From: an uncultured Bacteroides sp.
GTDB taxonomy: Bacteria > Bacteroidota > Bacteroidia > Bacteroidales > Bacteroidaceae
Assembly (NCBI RefSeq): GCF_937912035.1
Contig: NZ_CALDPF010000022.1
Span: forward strand, 62,001 to 126,000
Length of the DNA stretch: 64,000 bases
Direction: 5' to 3'
This document shows positions 17,407 to 25,831 of the stretch, piece after piece. The notes beneath the pieces are model-generated. The model made no database searches and was not told the origin of the DNA. It saw only the letters and a list, made by a program, of their open reading frames with translations. Within the stretch, counting starts at the first letter, position 1. Each line of letters opens with the position of its first letter. The position numbers were made by a program, and so were the translations under genes.

Positions 17407-18777
17407 ATGAAAGCAACAGCACAAGACAAACATAAGATGATGACCACAGCACCTATTCCGGGACTGATAACCTCACTGGCTATACCGACCATAATAAGTA
17501 TGCTGGTTACATCATTCTATGTAATGGCTGATACATATTTCGTAGGACAAATCAACACACAGTCGACGGCAGCTGTAGGAATATCATTTTCCGTAATGGC
17601 GATAATCCAGGCCTTCGGTTTCTTCTTCGGACATGGTTCCGGCAATTACATTTCGCGAAAACTTGGCGCCAAGGACTATGACAATGCCGAAAAGATGGCA
17701 TCGACAGGATTTTTCTACGCATTCACATTCGGACTGCTGATAGCCGTCATAGGAAATATCTTTCTTACTCCGATATGTCTGATGCTCGGTTCCACAGAAA
17801 CCATACTGCCATACGCGGAAAACTATCTGGGAATAATTCTGCTGGGAGCGCCTTTCATGGCCTCATCGCTGGTGCTCAACAATCAGATGCGTTTTCAGGG
17901 AAATGCCGTTTACGCCATGATAGGTATTATAATAGGCGCGATAATCAACATCGGGCTTGACCCTCTGCTTATATTCGTATTCGATATGGGTGTTGCAGGA
18001 GCCGCGCTTTCCACCGTAATAAGCCAGATATGCAGTTTCATGGTCCTTATGTACATGGACAGCAAGGGAACAAACATCAAAATAAAGTTCAGGAATTTCA
18101 CACCCTCGTTCAATTATCTTAAAGAAATAACATACGGCGGTATACCGTCGCTCAGCCGTCAGGGACTTGTAAGTCTTTCCACTATCATGCTTAATGTGGC
18201 TGCAGGCAACTATGGCGATGCCGCAATAGCCGGGATGTCAATAGTGACAAGAATATGCATGTTCATAAACTCGTTTGTAATAGGATTCGGACAGGGATTC
18301 CAACCTGTTTGCGGATTCAACTATGGTGCAGGACTATACAGACGTGTACGCGAAGGATTCTATTTTTGTGTGAAAACGGGTGTAATATTCCTTGCTGTAT
18401 GTTCAATAATAGGATATATATTTGCCCCTGAAATAGTGTCATGGTTCCGTAAGGACGATCCTTTGGTAATTGAAATCGGAGCCAGAGCGCTTCGTTGGCA
18501 ACTGATAACTCTTCCAATTGGCACATGGGTAATACTATGCAACATGATGCTACAGACAATAAGAGTGCCGGGAAGAGCTCTTATCCTTTCGTCGGCCCGA
18601 CAAGGACTTTTCTTCATACCTCTTATAATCATTCTGCCAGGCATATTCGGTCTGCAGGGTGTAGAAATGTGTCAGGCTGTGTCGGATTTCTGTTCTTTCC
18701 TTCTGGCATTTCCGCTTACAGTACCTGTACTTAAAAAATTAAGAAAAGACAATATGAATCAGACAATGCTATTATAA
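17407..18777 (+). CDS. MATE family efflux transporter
   Basis: This is a 456-residue polytopic membrane protein with about twelve hydrophobic segments and the duplicated MATE fold. The N-terminal repeat has IPGLITSLAIPTIISMLVTS and YFVGQINTQSTAAVGISF; the central part has GAINIGLDPLLIFVFDMGVAGAA-like topology; the second repeat starts at GGIPSLSRQGLVSLS and contains GFGQGFQPVCGFNYGAG. It resembles the MepA branch, which exports cationic drugs using an ion gradient. It is a single-gene unit divergent from glyS; a TATTTTTG box lies at 17344-17351. The natural substrate is unknown. Confidence 0.93.
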   Translation: MKATAQDKHKMMTTAPIPGLITSLAIPTIISMLVTSFYVMADTYFVGQINTQSTAAVGISFSVMAIIQAFGFFFGHGSGNYISRKLGAKDYDNAEKMASTGFFYAFTFGLLIAVIGNIFLTPICLMLGSTETILPYAENYLGIILLGAPFMASSLVLNNQMRFQGNAVYAMIGIIIGAIINIGLDPLLIFVFDMGVAGAALSTVISQICSFMVLMYMDSKGTNIKIKFRNFTPSFNYLKEITYGGIPSLSRQGLVSLSTIMLNVAAGNYGDAAIAGMSIVTRICMFINSFVIGFGQGFQPVCGFNYGAGLYRRVREGFYFCVKTGVIFLAVCSIIGYIFAPEIVSWFRKDDPLVIEIGARALRWQLITLPIGTWVILCNMMLQTIRVPGRALILSSARQGLFFIPLIIILPGIFGLQGVEMCQAVSDFCSFLLAFPLTVPVLKKLRKDNMNQTMLL

Positions 18778-18799
18778 GCCTGAATCAATGTTTCGGAAG

Positions 18800-19936
18800 C
18801 TACAGTGTTATTATACGTCCCTCTGCAATAGACGTTTTTGATAAAGGAGTTACAGATGTCCACAGAGCCAAATCACTAATGTTTATCGGATATATTTCTT
18901 CCCCTTCCATATCACCTGCCAACAATTTCAACATTATATAATCCATACCCTTGTGGTGCTCGTCTATACTTATAGCATCTTTCCCCCATTTCTTCCACGA
19001 TTCATGTTCGAAGCTGTCAATATATTTGCTGTCGTCTTCCCATGTCTCGTACGGAGATACATTTTCTATATATATCTTTCTGGATTCACCTCGCCATATT
19101 CCCTTGCTTCCCTGAATCTCTATATCCATGCTTCGCGGTCTTGGCAAGGTTGTGTCGTGTGTCAATGTCACGAGAGTTCCTTTCTCCGTAATCATCTGTG
19201 TCACAATCACGTCTCCCATAGTTATCTTCTTATCATTATTTCCTCCACAATGATTTATATATTCATTTATACCGTATGCGGCAGAAGCAAATGAAACCAG
19301 TTTCACAATTTTATCAGTCCTTCCTATCCCAGAAAATAAACATATAGGCGCCAATCCATGTGTAGGATATATATCTCCGTTCTCTTCCAGATAGAACTTA
19401 CTTCTCCAGGCTGCATCGGCACCTGAATCAACTCCTATTTCTCCTCTTTCATTAATGAGTATTTTCCTTATGTCATGTCTATAGCCTCCTTTCACGGCGA
19501 CTATGTCTCCCAGTATACCGGAATTGATAAGGTTAAGCATGGACAAATGCTCACGCATGAATATGGTATTTTCAAGAGGATATATATTCCTTCCTCTATC
19601 ACGGGCAGCCTCTATCAATGGCTTATATTCATCGAGATACAACCCACCTTTTATTTCCAAAGCAACATGGCAACCATTCAAAACCGCAAACATAGCCTGT
19701 TCCACATGATATTGCCATGGAGAGGCTATAATAACAAGTTCGGGAGAACATTGCAATATCATATTCCTGTAATCATCCTTACCATTCGAATAAGAACGGT
19801 AATTCATCTTGATATCTTCACCCAGATATGGGTCAGAAACAGATACCACTTCAAAATCATCTATAGAAGACAAAAGCTCCAACAGTCTTTTTCCTCTATA
19901 TCCCAGACCTATTATACAGGTTTTAATGGCTGCCAT
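18800..19936 (-). CDS. Gfo/Idh/MocA-fold protein of the GH109 type (possible alpha-N-acetylgalactosaminidase)
   Basis: This 378-residue protein has an N-terminal Rossmann motif GLGYRG (10-15) for NAD(P). Beyond the fold it carries segments that recall GH109 enzymes, which remove alpha-GalNAc by an NAD-dependent redox elimination: SPWQYHVEQAM (72-82), LEN (121-123), GGYRHD (150-155), GDIYPTHGLAP (187-197), HDTTLPRPRSMDIEIQGSKG (260-279), HHKGMDYIM (327-335) and the C-terminal LWTSVTPLSKTS. Unlike most PUL enzymes it has no signal peptide, which suits a cofactor-dependent cytosolic step on imported sugars. It ends the enzyme run, 17 bp after PL8. A plain sugar dehydrogenase remains possible. 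Confidence 0.7.
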   Translation of the reverse strand: MAAIKTCIIGLGYRGKRLLELLSSIDDFEVVSVSDPYLGEDIKMNYRSYSNGKDDYRNMILQCSPELVIIASPWQYHVEQAMFAVLNGCHVALEIKGGLYLDEYKPLIEAARDRGRNIYPLENTIFMREHLSMLNLINSGILGDIVAVKGGYRHDIRKILINERGEIGVDSGADAAWRSKFYLEENGDIYPTHGLAPICLFSGIGRTDKIVKLVSFASAAYGINEYINHCGGNNDKKITMGDVIVTQMITEKGTLVTLTHDTTLPRPRSMDIEIQGSKGIWRGESRKIYIENVSPYETWEDDSKYIDSFEHESWKKWGKDAISIDEHHKGMDYIMLKLLAGDMEGEEIYPINISDLALWTSVTPLSKTSIAEGRIITL

Positions 19937-19953
19937 ATTATTTTGTTATATAA

Positions 19954-22050
19954 TCAATTTAATACAAATGCTTTGGTTGCACCGGCAAAGATAGGATTTT
20001 CATCTGGAGTAAATACTATCTTATGCTTTTCTTTTCCATTCTTGCCTTTAGAAACAGAGATGTTTATTACTTCACATTTCTGTCCAGGATCAGCAACGTG
20101 TATCACAGGATTATTTCCTTTAATGCCTTTCAGTAATATGGCACACGGTTTGTCAGTCTCTACTGTAACATTTTTGCCTAAGAACACTCCTGCCTTATAG
20201 AATACGATTCCTATGACATCCAGTTTTTTATGGCAAACAGCCTGAACATCCGAGGTGTTTTCAATAATCTCTACATTTCCCTTATTGATATATTTCTTTA
20301 TCTCTTTGGCATCATTCATTCCCGGAGCAACAATGTACGCATACGAAGCATTCTTAGGCTTAAGACCATGGTCGAAACCTATTGTGAATATATCTTTCTC
20401 AATCACATTTTTATCGTTTATGCTATTGTTTATCTCATACCATGTACCACTCTGCTTGTCTGTAAGAGTAAATACATTTCCTCCATTAGGGAAGATGTAT
20501 CCAATATTATCGTGTATAATCCATTTCGTATTCTCACCCGCATTACCTTCAATAAGGCTTTCACGAGACAACAACGACTGATTTACAGTAGTGAAAACCT
20601 TCTCAGGCGCTTCGGAGTTTATACCAGCCCCAAGACATACGACTTCGTCATCAAAAAAGAACCAAGCCTTATTGGCAGAAGTTTTAATGTCTTTATAATC
20701 GTCGCTATAAGAATAAGTTGTGACACCATAAATAGAATCAGACACACCTCCGGCAAATGTAGAAGTTCCCAATTGTTGCCAATCACTTTTAGCCTTTGGT
20801 ATTTCCTTGAATTGTGGTGCCGTAACGCCCGGTATACGTGCCCAATTCCAAACAGGGAATATACCATCATATTCATCACCACGCATTACAATGTTTGTAC
20901 ATCCGTCCGACATGAAATATGTTTTCAGGTTTTCACCGTTTCCATATTCGCATCTACCTGTACGACTAGATACCATACGAACATCGAATGTATACTCAGG
21001 ACGTACATGAAGAGTATAGTCTCCTCTGAAATAGTGTGTATGGAATGGTTTCAAAGCATAATCAGCAGGTTTTTTCTCTGTCAACCTGTCTATTATCTGC
21101 TGGAATTCTTCCGCATTTTCAGGATCTAATGTCTTCATACGTTCGGCAAACAAAGCTGTATGCGATTTATCAGGAACTCCGGGACGGCTAACACTTCTAC
21201 CCATCACATCGAACAACATAAATTTACCGCGAATTGAAGGATAATATGTCTCCCTCATAAATTTACTGATAAGCTGTACTTTCTCTTTCGGAATGGCAAA
21301 ACGGGTTCCGTGTGCATACATGGCAACCTGTGTTACCCCCTTCAAGATTTCATCACCATATCCGCCAATATACAGTTGCTGGCCATGCTGGAAATTGCTG
21401 TTATCATACTGAAAGCCTTCCTTTGTGGTATAGACTATAGGATTGTATACATTTTCCATAGCAAAATCCAAACTCTCTGCATCTTCTTTCAAGCATGAAC
21501 GATATATCCAGTGCAATGCAATATCAGTACGGTTTGCACCTGTCCATTTTGCAGGATTTCCACCGTCTGTCTTGATTCTTTCGAGTATTTTATCCTCAAG
21601 TTCAGCCGGAATTTTCTTTTCACCAATACGCATCTGTATAAGCAACACACCAAGCAACTGAGGTTCGGCTATCTGGTTATACCACCAGTTGTGACACCAA
21701 GGATTGCGTTCATGCCAGTATTCCAATCCCTTGACTATCTTATTATACAGCTCCTCATTCTTATAGTATTTATTCTCGCTGTTAGTGTAGGCAAAAGCAA
21801 AGTTATACAATCTGTCAATGTGCACAAGCGGAGGCCAATGTGTTCTTTGGATGCTTGCATAATCGACATCCGTGAATTTGCCTTCAGAAGGATCGTAAGT
21901 TTTCAAATCCTCATCAATAGACGGATTTATCTTGAAATCCTGTCTTATCTTCTGCATGAACATCTCAAATTCGTTAGTCTGGGCAGATATATTTTCTATA
22001 CCAAAAGCCAGAACTAACATACAAAACAACAATCTTAGAATTTTCTTCAT
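19954..22050 (-). CDS. Polysaccharide lyase family 8 (PL8), copy A
   Basis: The 698-residue secreted lyase has a signal peptide ending near residue 23 (ISAQ). PL8 enzymes cut hyaluronan, chondroitin or xanthan by beta-elimination next to uronic acid. The N-terminal toroid has NWWYNQIAEPQLLG (121-134), and the tetrad fits Asn173 (TGANR), His222 (FQHGQQ), Tyr231 (GGYG) and Arg285 (MGRSVSRPG). The Asn-His, His-Tyr and Tyr-Arg gaps of 49, 9 and 54 match the family pattern. The C-terminal beta-sandwich region follows from about residue 370. Its start overlaps the stop of PL8 copy B (ATGA), so both are made together. Substrate preference cannot be read. Confidence 0.92.
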   Translation of the reverse strand: MKKILRLLFCMLVLAFGIENISAQTNEFEMFMQKIRQDFKINPSIDEDLKTYDPSEGKFTDVDYASIQRTHWPPLVHIDRLYNFAFAYTNSENKYYKNEELYNKIVKGLEYWHERNPWCHNWWYNQIAEPQLLGVLLIQMRIGEKKIPAELEDKILERIKTDGGNPAKWTGANRTDIALHWIYRSCLKEDAESLDFAMENVYNPIVYTTKEGFQYDNSNFQHGQQLYIGGYGDEILKGVTQVAMYAHGTRFAIPKEKVQLISKFMRETYYPSIRGKFMLFDVMGRSVSRPGVPDKSHTALFAERMKTLDPENAEEFQQIIDRLTEKKPADYALKPFHTHYFRGDYTLHVRPEYTFDVRMVSSRTGRCEYGNGENLKTYFMSDGCTNIVMRGDEYDGIFPVWNWARIPGVTAPQFKEIPKAKSDWQQLGTSTFAGGVSDSIYGVTTYSYSDDYKDIKTSANKAWFFFDDEVVCLGAGINSEAPEKVFTTVNQSLLSRESLIEGNAGENTKWIIHDNIGYIFPNGGNVFTLTDKQSGTWYEINNSINDKNVIEKDIFTIGFDHGLKPKNASYAYIVAPGMNDAKEIKKYINKGNVEIIENTSDVQAVCHKKLDVIGIVFYKAGVFLGKNVTVETDKPCAILLKGIKGNNPVIHVADPGQKCEVINISVSKGKNGKEKHKIVFTPDENPIFAGATKAFVLN

Positions 22051-24215
22051 AATGATGTAAATTTATTGGTTAATTTAATACTAGTACCACTATATTTTCC
22101 TTTTGGCAAATTGCCTGTAAATTCTTTACCATTTGCATATACCGTAGCTTTTTCCAAGGCCTGAGTAGGATCTGAATACATTATATCAACATCGTTTCCC
22201 TGTAACGAAACTTTATATAGACCCGCAGTTCTGAAGTCTAAATTTATATCTGAATTAATATTTAAAGTAACAGGTTGTGATACAGAAGCCCAACATATAC
22301 CTTTATTTTTCAGATATACTGCCTGAATACATGAATTGTTTTCAAGTATAGCAATATCAGATGTATTCAATTCTTTCAAAGAGCGGTAATCTGTATTTGG
22401 TACTATAGCATAACAATAAGTTGCATCAGCCGGTGCCTTTCCATGATTAATATATATGGAAAATATCTCGCCGGAAATCTGCTTGTCTTTGCTATACATA
22501 TTCATTATATCATGCCAGCTACCACTCGCAAATCTTCTTTCAATAGTACAATCATCAACATTATTCCATAATATATATCCGGTGTTATCATGCAAAATTC
22601 TGACACTCTCAGATGAGTTCGTGCCGGCATGGCCCTGATTTACAATTTTTCTGATACCACCCTTTGCCCAACACTGTTCAACAGAAGTCGTTACATTCAG
22701 TGCTGAATCAGACTCTATTCCCGAGCCAAGACAAATAATCATAGAATCTTCAAAAATCCAAGTTTTGCGAGCCTTCAGACCATCTCTCTTAAGTTGCATG
22801 GTGCTTATTCCACATACGCCATCGCTTAATCCACCTACAAATGCTTCATCATTTCCAGGTTTATAGGAATTTCTCAGCACAGGCATATCTGCACTTTCGT
22901 CATAACATGTTATTCCAGGCAATTTTCTCCAATCCCATAATGGGAAGATATCCAAATACTCATCTCCATTCTTGTACAGATACATTGCCCCATCTGCCAT
23001 ATAATAGCCTTTCATATTATCACCGTTCATACACTCAGCTCCTGTCACCCTAGTCGAAGCCATTTTGAGCGAAGTCATCCAGTCTTTCCTCCTGCATATA
23101 GAATAATCCGACTGCCAAAAATGATACATTCCGGTGAAACTGTTTCTCTTACTGAAACAGTTATTTATAAACCTTTCAGATACATTCCTACAATCTTTGT
23201 CATCACCGCCAAGTTTTGATGCCGCAATGGCCATACTGAGTGCCTTATGTACGGGGGCAGAAACAAACAATTGTCTACCCAAAGCATTTATATCCATTCC
23301 GCCATTCCATATAATCCACTGATATCCTTTTTCAATCAATGAAGATATAATGTCAAGCTGTTCTTTTGTAAATGCCATGGATGTTCCAGACAACATACCA
23401 GAAAGCAGACTCATGGTATAGACGTAGGCCAAACCATAGTTACCGAATTGTTGCTGGCTTCCATGCTGATGAAAACACCAGTCATCCTTTATTCCTTCTT
23501 TCTTACCGGTGGTTATTTCGGACACAATACTGTTTCTGGCTTCACTGATAAGTTTATCATCGCCGGCCAGTACTCCTCTCATCATAACATTTGCAGAAAG
23601 CCATACCTTGTTCTGACCCGTCATACCTATCTTTGAATTTTCCATCACGGCTATGGCTTTCTTTATTTCAGTATCAGACATCCTATCCATAAACAGAATA
23701 AATGCCGTACCTAATGTTCGTGGTACACCAATCTCATTATACCACCAGTTAGAGCATCTCAATCCGGAGTCAAACCAATAATTCATGGCATTATGTACAG
23801 CAATCTCCAATTTATCCGAACCATAATAAAAAGACTCCTTACTCAGATATGCTATCACCATTTCCAATATTCGCTCCACATGCCGACTAGGCTCCCAACC
23901 GGAACGGTTACCATTCTTATAGTCGATATCTCTCCATGAGCCATTTGCATTTAAGGTCTGCAAATATTCTGTTATTCTCTCAGATGATGTAGGGACCAGT
24001 TGCTGCAATTCTACTACAACTCTGTCGGACACATCATATCCCGGCTGATTCTTTATTAGGGACTCTTTAAGTGTATTGTCAGAGAAATCGTTTTCAACAT
24101 AAATTTTGTTGAAGTTTCTACGTATAGTATTTATGTCGTTGCCGTTCTGTGAATATACTGTTGTACTTAATACCAATAAAATCAGCAGTAAAACATACTT
24201 AGTAATGATTTTCAT
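22047..24215 (-). CDS. Polysaccharide lyase family 8 (PL8), copy B
   Basis: This is a 722-residue secreted lyase; the signal peptide ends near residue 22 (VYSQ). It has CSNWWYNEIGVPRTLG (154-169) and a complete tetrad of Asn202 (TGQNKVW), His251 (HQHGSQQ), Tyr260 (GNYG) and Arg314 (ALGRQ), with the same 49/9/54 spacing as copy A. It is closer to the standard PL8 consensus than copy A: the FHQHGSQQQFGNYG block is the family form, where A has FQHGQQLYIGGYG. The two are clearly diverged in sequence, so they are unlikely to be recent duplicates and may cut different linkages. A sulfatase lies 24 bp upstream on the same strand. Confidence 0.93.
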   Translation of the reverse strand: MKIITKYVLLLILLVLSTTVYSQNGNDINTIRRNFNKIYVENDFSDNTLKESLIKNQPGYDVSDRVVVELQQLVPTSSERITEYLQTLNANGSWRDIDYKNGNRSGWEPSRHVERILEMVIAYLSKESFYYGSDKLEIAVHNAMNYWFDSGLRCSNWWYNEIGVPRTLGTAFILFMDRMSDTEIKKAIAVMENSKIGMTGQNKVWLSANVMMRGVLAGDDKLISEARNSIVSEITTGKKEGIKDDWCFHQHGSQQQFGNYGLAYVYTMSLLSGMLSGTSMAFTKEQLDIISSLIEKGYQWIIWNGGMDINALGRQLFVSAPVHKALSMAIAASKLGGDDKDCRNVSERFINNCFSKRNSFTGMYHFWQSDYSICRRKDWMTSLKMASTRVTGAECMNGDNMKGYYMADGAMYLYKNGDEYLDIFPLWDWRKLPGITCYDESADMPVLRNSYKPGNDEAFVGGLSDGVCGISTMQLKRDGLKARKTWIFEDSMIICLGSGIESDSALNVTTSVEQCWAKGGIRKIVNQGHAGTNSSESVRILHDNTGYILWNNVDDCTIERRFASGSWHDIMNMYSKDKQISGEIFSIYINHGKAPADATYCYAIVPNTDYRSLKELNTSDIAILENNSCIQAVYLKNKGICWASVSQPVTLNINSDINLDFRTAGLYKVSLQGNDVDIMYSDPTQALEKATVYANGKEFTGNLPKGKYSGTSIKLTNKFTSL

Positions 24216-24239
24216 AACTTTTCATTGTTATATTAGTAC

Positions 24240-25781
24240 TCAGATTCCGGTATCAACAGGGTTTTCGTCCGGGAACAATGGACTATAAAGAACAGTTCTC
24301 TTTAATATCTGAAGCTCTCCATCTTTTACAAATTCATCACCTCTTTCAGACAAATGCTCAATCATAGCCTTTCTTAGTTCCTTATAGACCTTATTATATC
24401 GCTTGTCATGAATCACATTATGATTCTCCTGCGGATCTTTCTTCAAATCAAAAAGTTCCTCTTCACCTGTTGAGAAACGCCATACGTATTTAATCTTTCC
24501 ATCCGTCAATGCACACCAATAATTATCCTTGCTGTAGCATGTAGCATGTTCCAAATCAATATACTTACGCCATTTGTTTTCATTACCGTTCAAAAGATAT
24601 GTCAATGGAAGACCATCCATATCTTCAGGAACTTTGGTTCCGGCAACATCGAGGAATGTAGGAAGCAAATCTCTTAATTCTACAGGACTGTCAATATGTT
24701 GTCCTTTTGCAAAATTATACGAAGATGGCCATTTTACAATGAATGGAATATGCGTAGAGCCTTCGTATGGGTAAGTTTTCCGCCAATGATGATGATCGCC
24801 CAACATATCTCCATGGTCGGAAACATAACATATTATTGAATTCTCATACATACCTTCATCCTTAAGAGCATCTATAATCTTACCTATTTCTTCATCGATA
24901 AATGTTACATTTGCATAATAATGTCTTCTGGATTCTTTGGCATATTCTATTCCAAAGTTACCGTAAGGAGCATCCGGTGCTGCATCTTTCGGATTTGTAA
25001 GTTTGGCATAATCCCTTTCTTTACACCATTCGGAAATAAATGGTGCTTCAACATCTTTTCCTTCATACATTTCGGCAAAACGTTTTGGCGGATCATACGG
25101 ACTATGCGGACGTGCAAAAGAAACTTTCAGGAACAATGGCTTATTAGTTCCATTTTTATGGTTCCTAATCATTTCGCATGCCATTTTTCCGGTCCATGCA
25201 GTAGGATGCAATTCTTCAGCAAGCTTATAGACACCGGAACCATGATCATTCCAGCCGATACCGGTAGAATCAGGATTTATTCCAGGAGCCTGCATCTGCA
25301 GCCACAATCTATAGTCGCTGATAAAATCTTCACTCTCTACCCTGCCACTCTCATCGACCAGAGTTCCGTGAAAGCCATGTAAAGCTTTCTGAGGGAACCA
25401 GTGCATTTTTCCGATACCAAAAGTGAAATAACCGTTTTCCTTTAACATGGCAGGCATTTCATATTTATATTTACTTCCAACACGTCCATATCCCAACATT
25501 CCATGATGCCAAGGCGACATTCCTGTAAGAAGCCCTGCCCTGGCCGGAGTACTTGACGGAGCAGAAGTATATCCACTAGTAAAAAGAGTTCCATCCTCAG
25601 CCAAACCGTCCAAATTAGGCGTATTAATAAAATCATTACCCATACAATGCATAGCATCACCTCTGTGTTGGTCAGAAATAATCAATATAATATTAGGTTT
25701 TTCCTGAGACATAATGCTATTCGGGAAAAGCAAAGAACAACAAACTGCACTTAATGCAGGTTTTAAGATTTTGGTTTCCAT
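24240..25781 (-). CDS. Sulfatase (S1 family, Ser type)
   Basis: This is a 513-residue arylsulfatase-fold enzyme with a signal peptide ending near residue 25 (SIMS-QE). Metal-ligand Asp37 lies in ISDQHRG. The formylglycine motif is S77-T-P-A-R81 followed by AGLLTG, so the catalytic Ser must be oxidised by an anaerobic sulfatase-maturating enzyme that is not encoded in this window. Further family signs are FARPHSPYDPP, VSDHGDMLGDHHHWRK and a C-terminal ELFDLKKDPQENHN. It should remove sulfate esters from glycan fragments in the periplasm, probably opening them to PL8 or the fucosidases. The S1 subfamily and sulfate position are not assigned. Confidence 0.93.
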   Translation of the reverse strand: METKILKPALSAVCCSLLFPNSIMSQEKPNIILIISDQHRGDAMHCMGNDFINTPNLDGLAEDGTLFTSGYTSAPSSTPARAGLLTGMSPWHHGMLGYGRVGSKYKYEMPAMLKENGYFTFGIGKMHWFPQKALHGFHGTLVDESGRVESEDFISDYRLWLQMQAPGINPDSTGIGWNDHGSGVYKLAEELHPTAWTGKMACEMIRNHKNGTNKPLFLKVSFARPHSPYDPPKRFAEMYEGKDVEAPFISEWCKERDYAKLTNPKDAAPDAPYGNFGIEYAKESRRHYYANVTFIDEEIGKIIDALKDEGMYENSIICYVSDHGDMLGDHHHWRKTYPYEGSTHIPFIVKWPSSYNFAKGQHIDSPVELRDLLPTFLDVAGTKVPEDMDGLPLTYLLNGNENKWRKYIDLEHATCYSKDNYWCALTDGKIKYVWRFSTGEEELFDLKKDPQENHNVIHDKRYNKVYKELRKAMIEHLSERGDEFVKDGELQILKRTVLYSPLFPDENPVDTGI

Positions 25782-25831
25782 GGTACATATAGAGTTTTTT
25801 AAAATTAATATTCACAAAAGATGACGCAAAT

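Noticed and set aside
19475..21129. Long + strand open frames (241 and 299 codons) under the GH109-like and PL8 genes
   Set aside because: They lie antisense to clear family members with intact catalytic motifs, show no recognisable domain and are rich in Ile, Cys, His and Tyr, as expected of a reversed coding strand.
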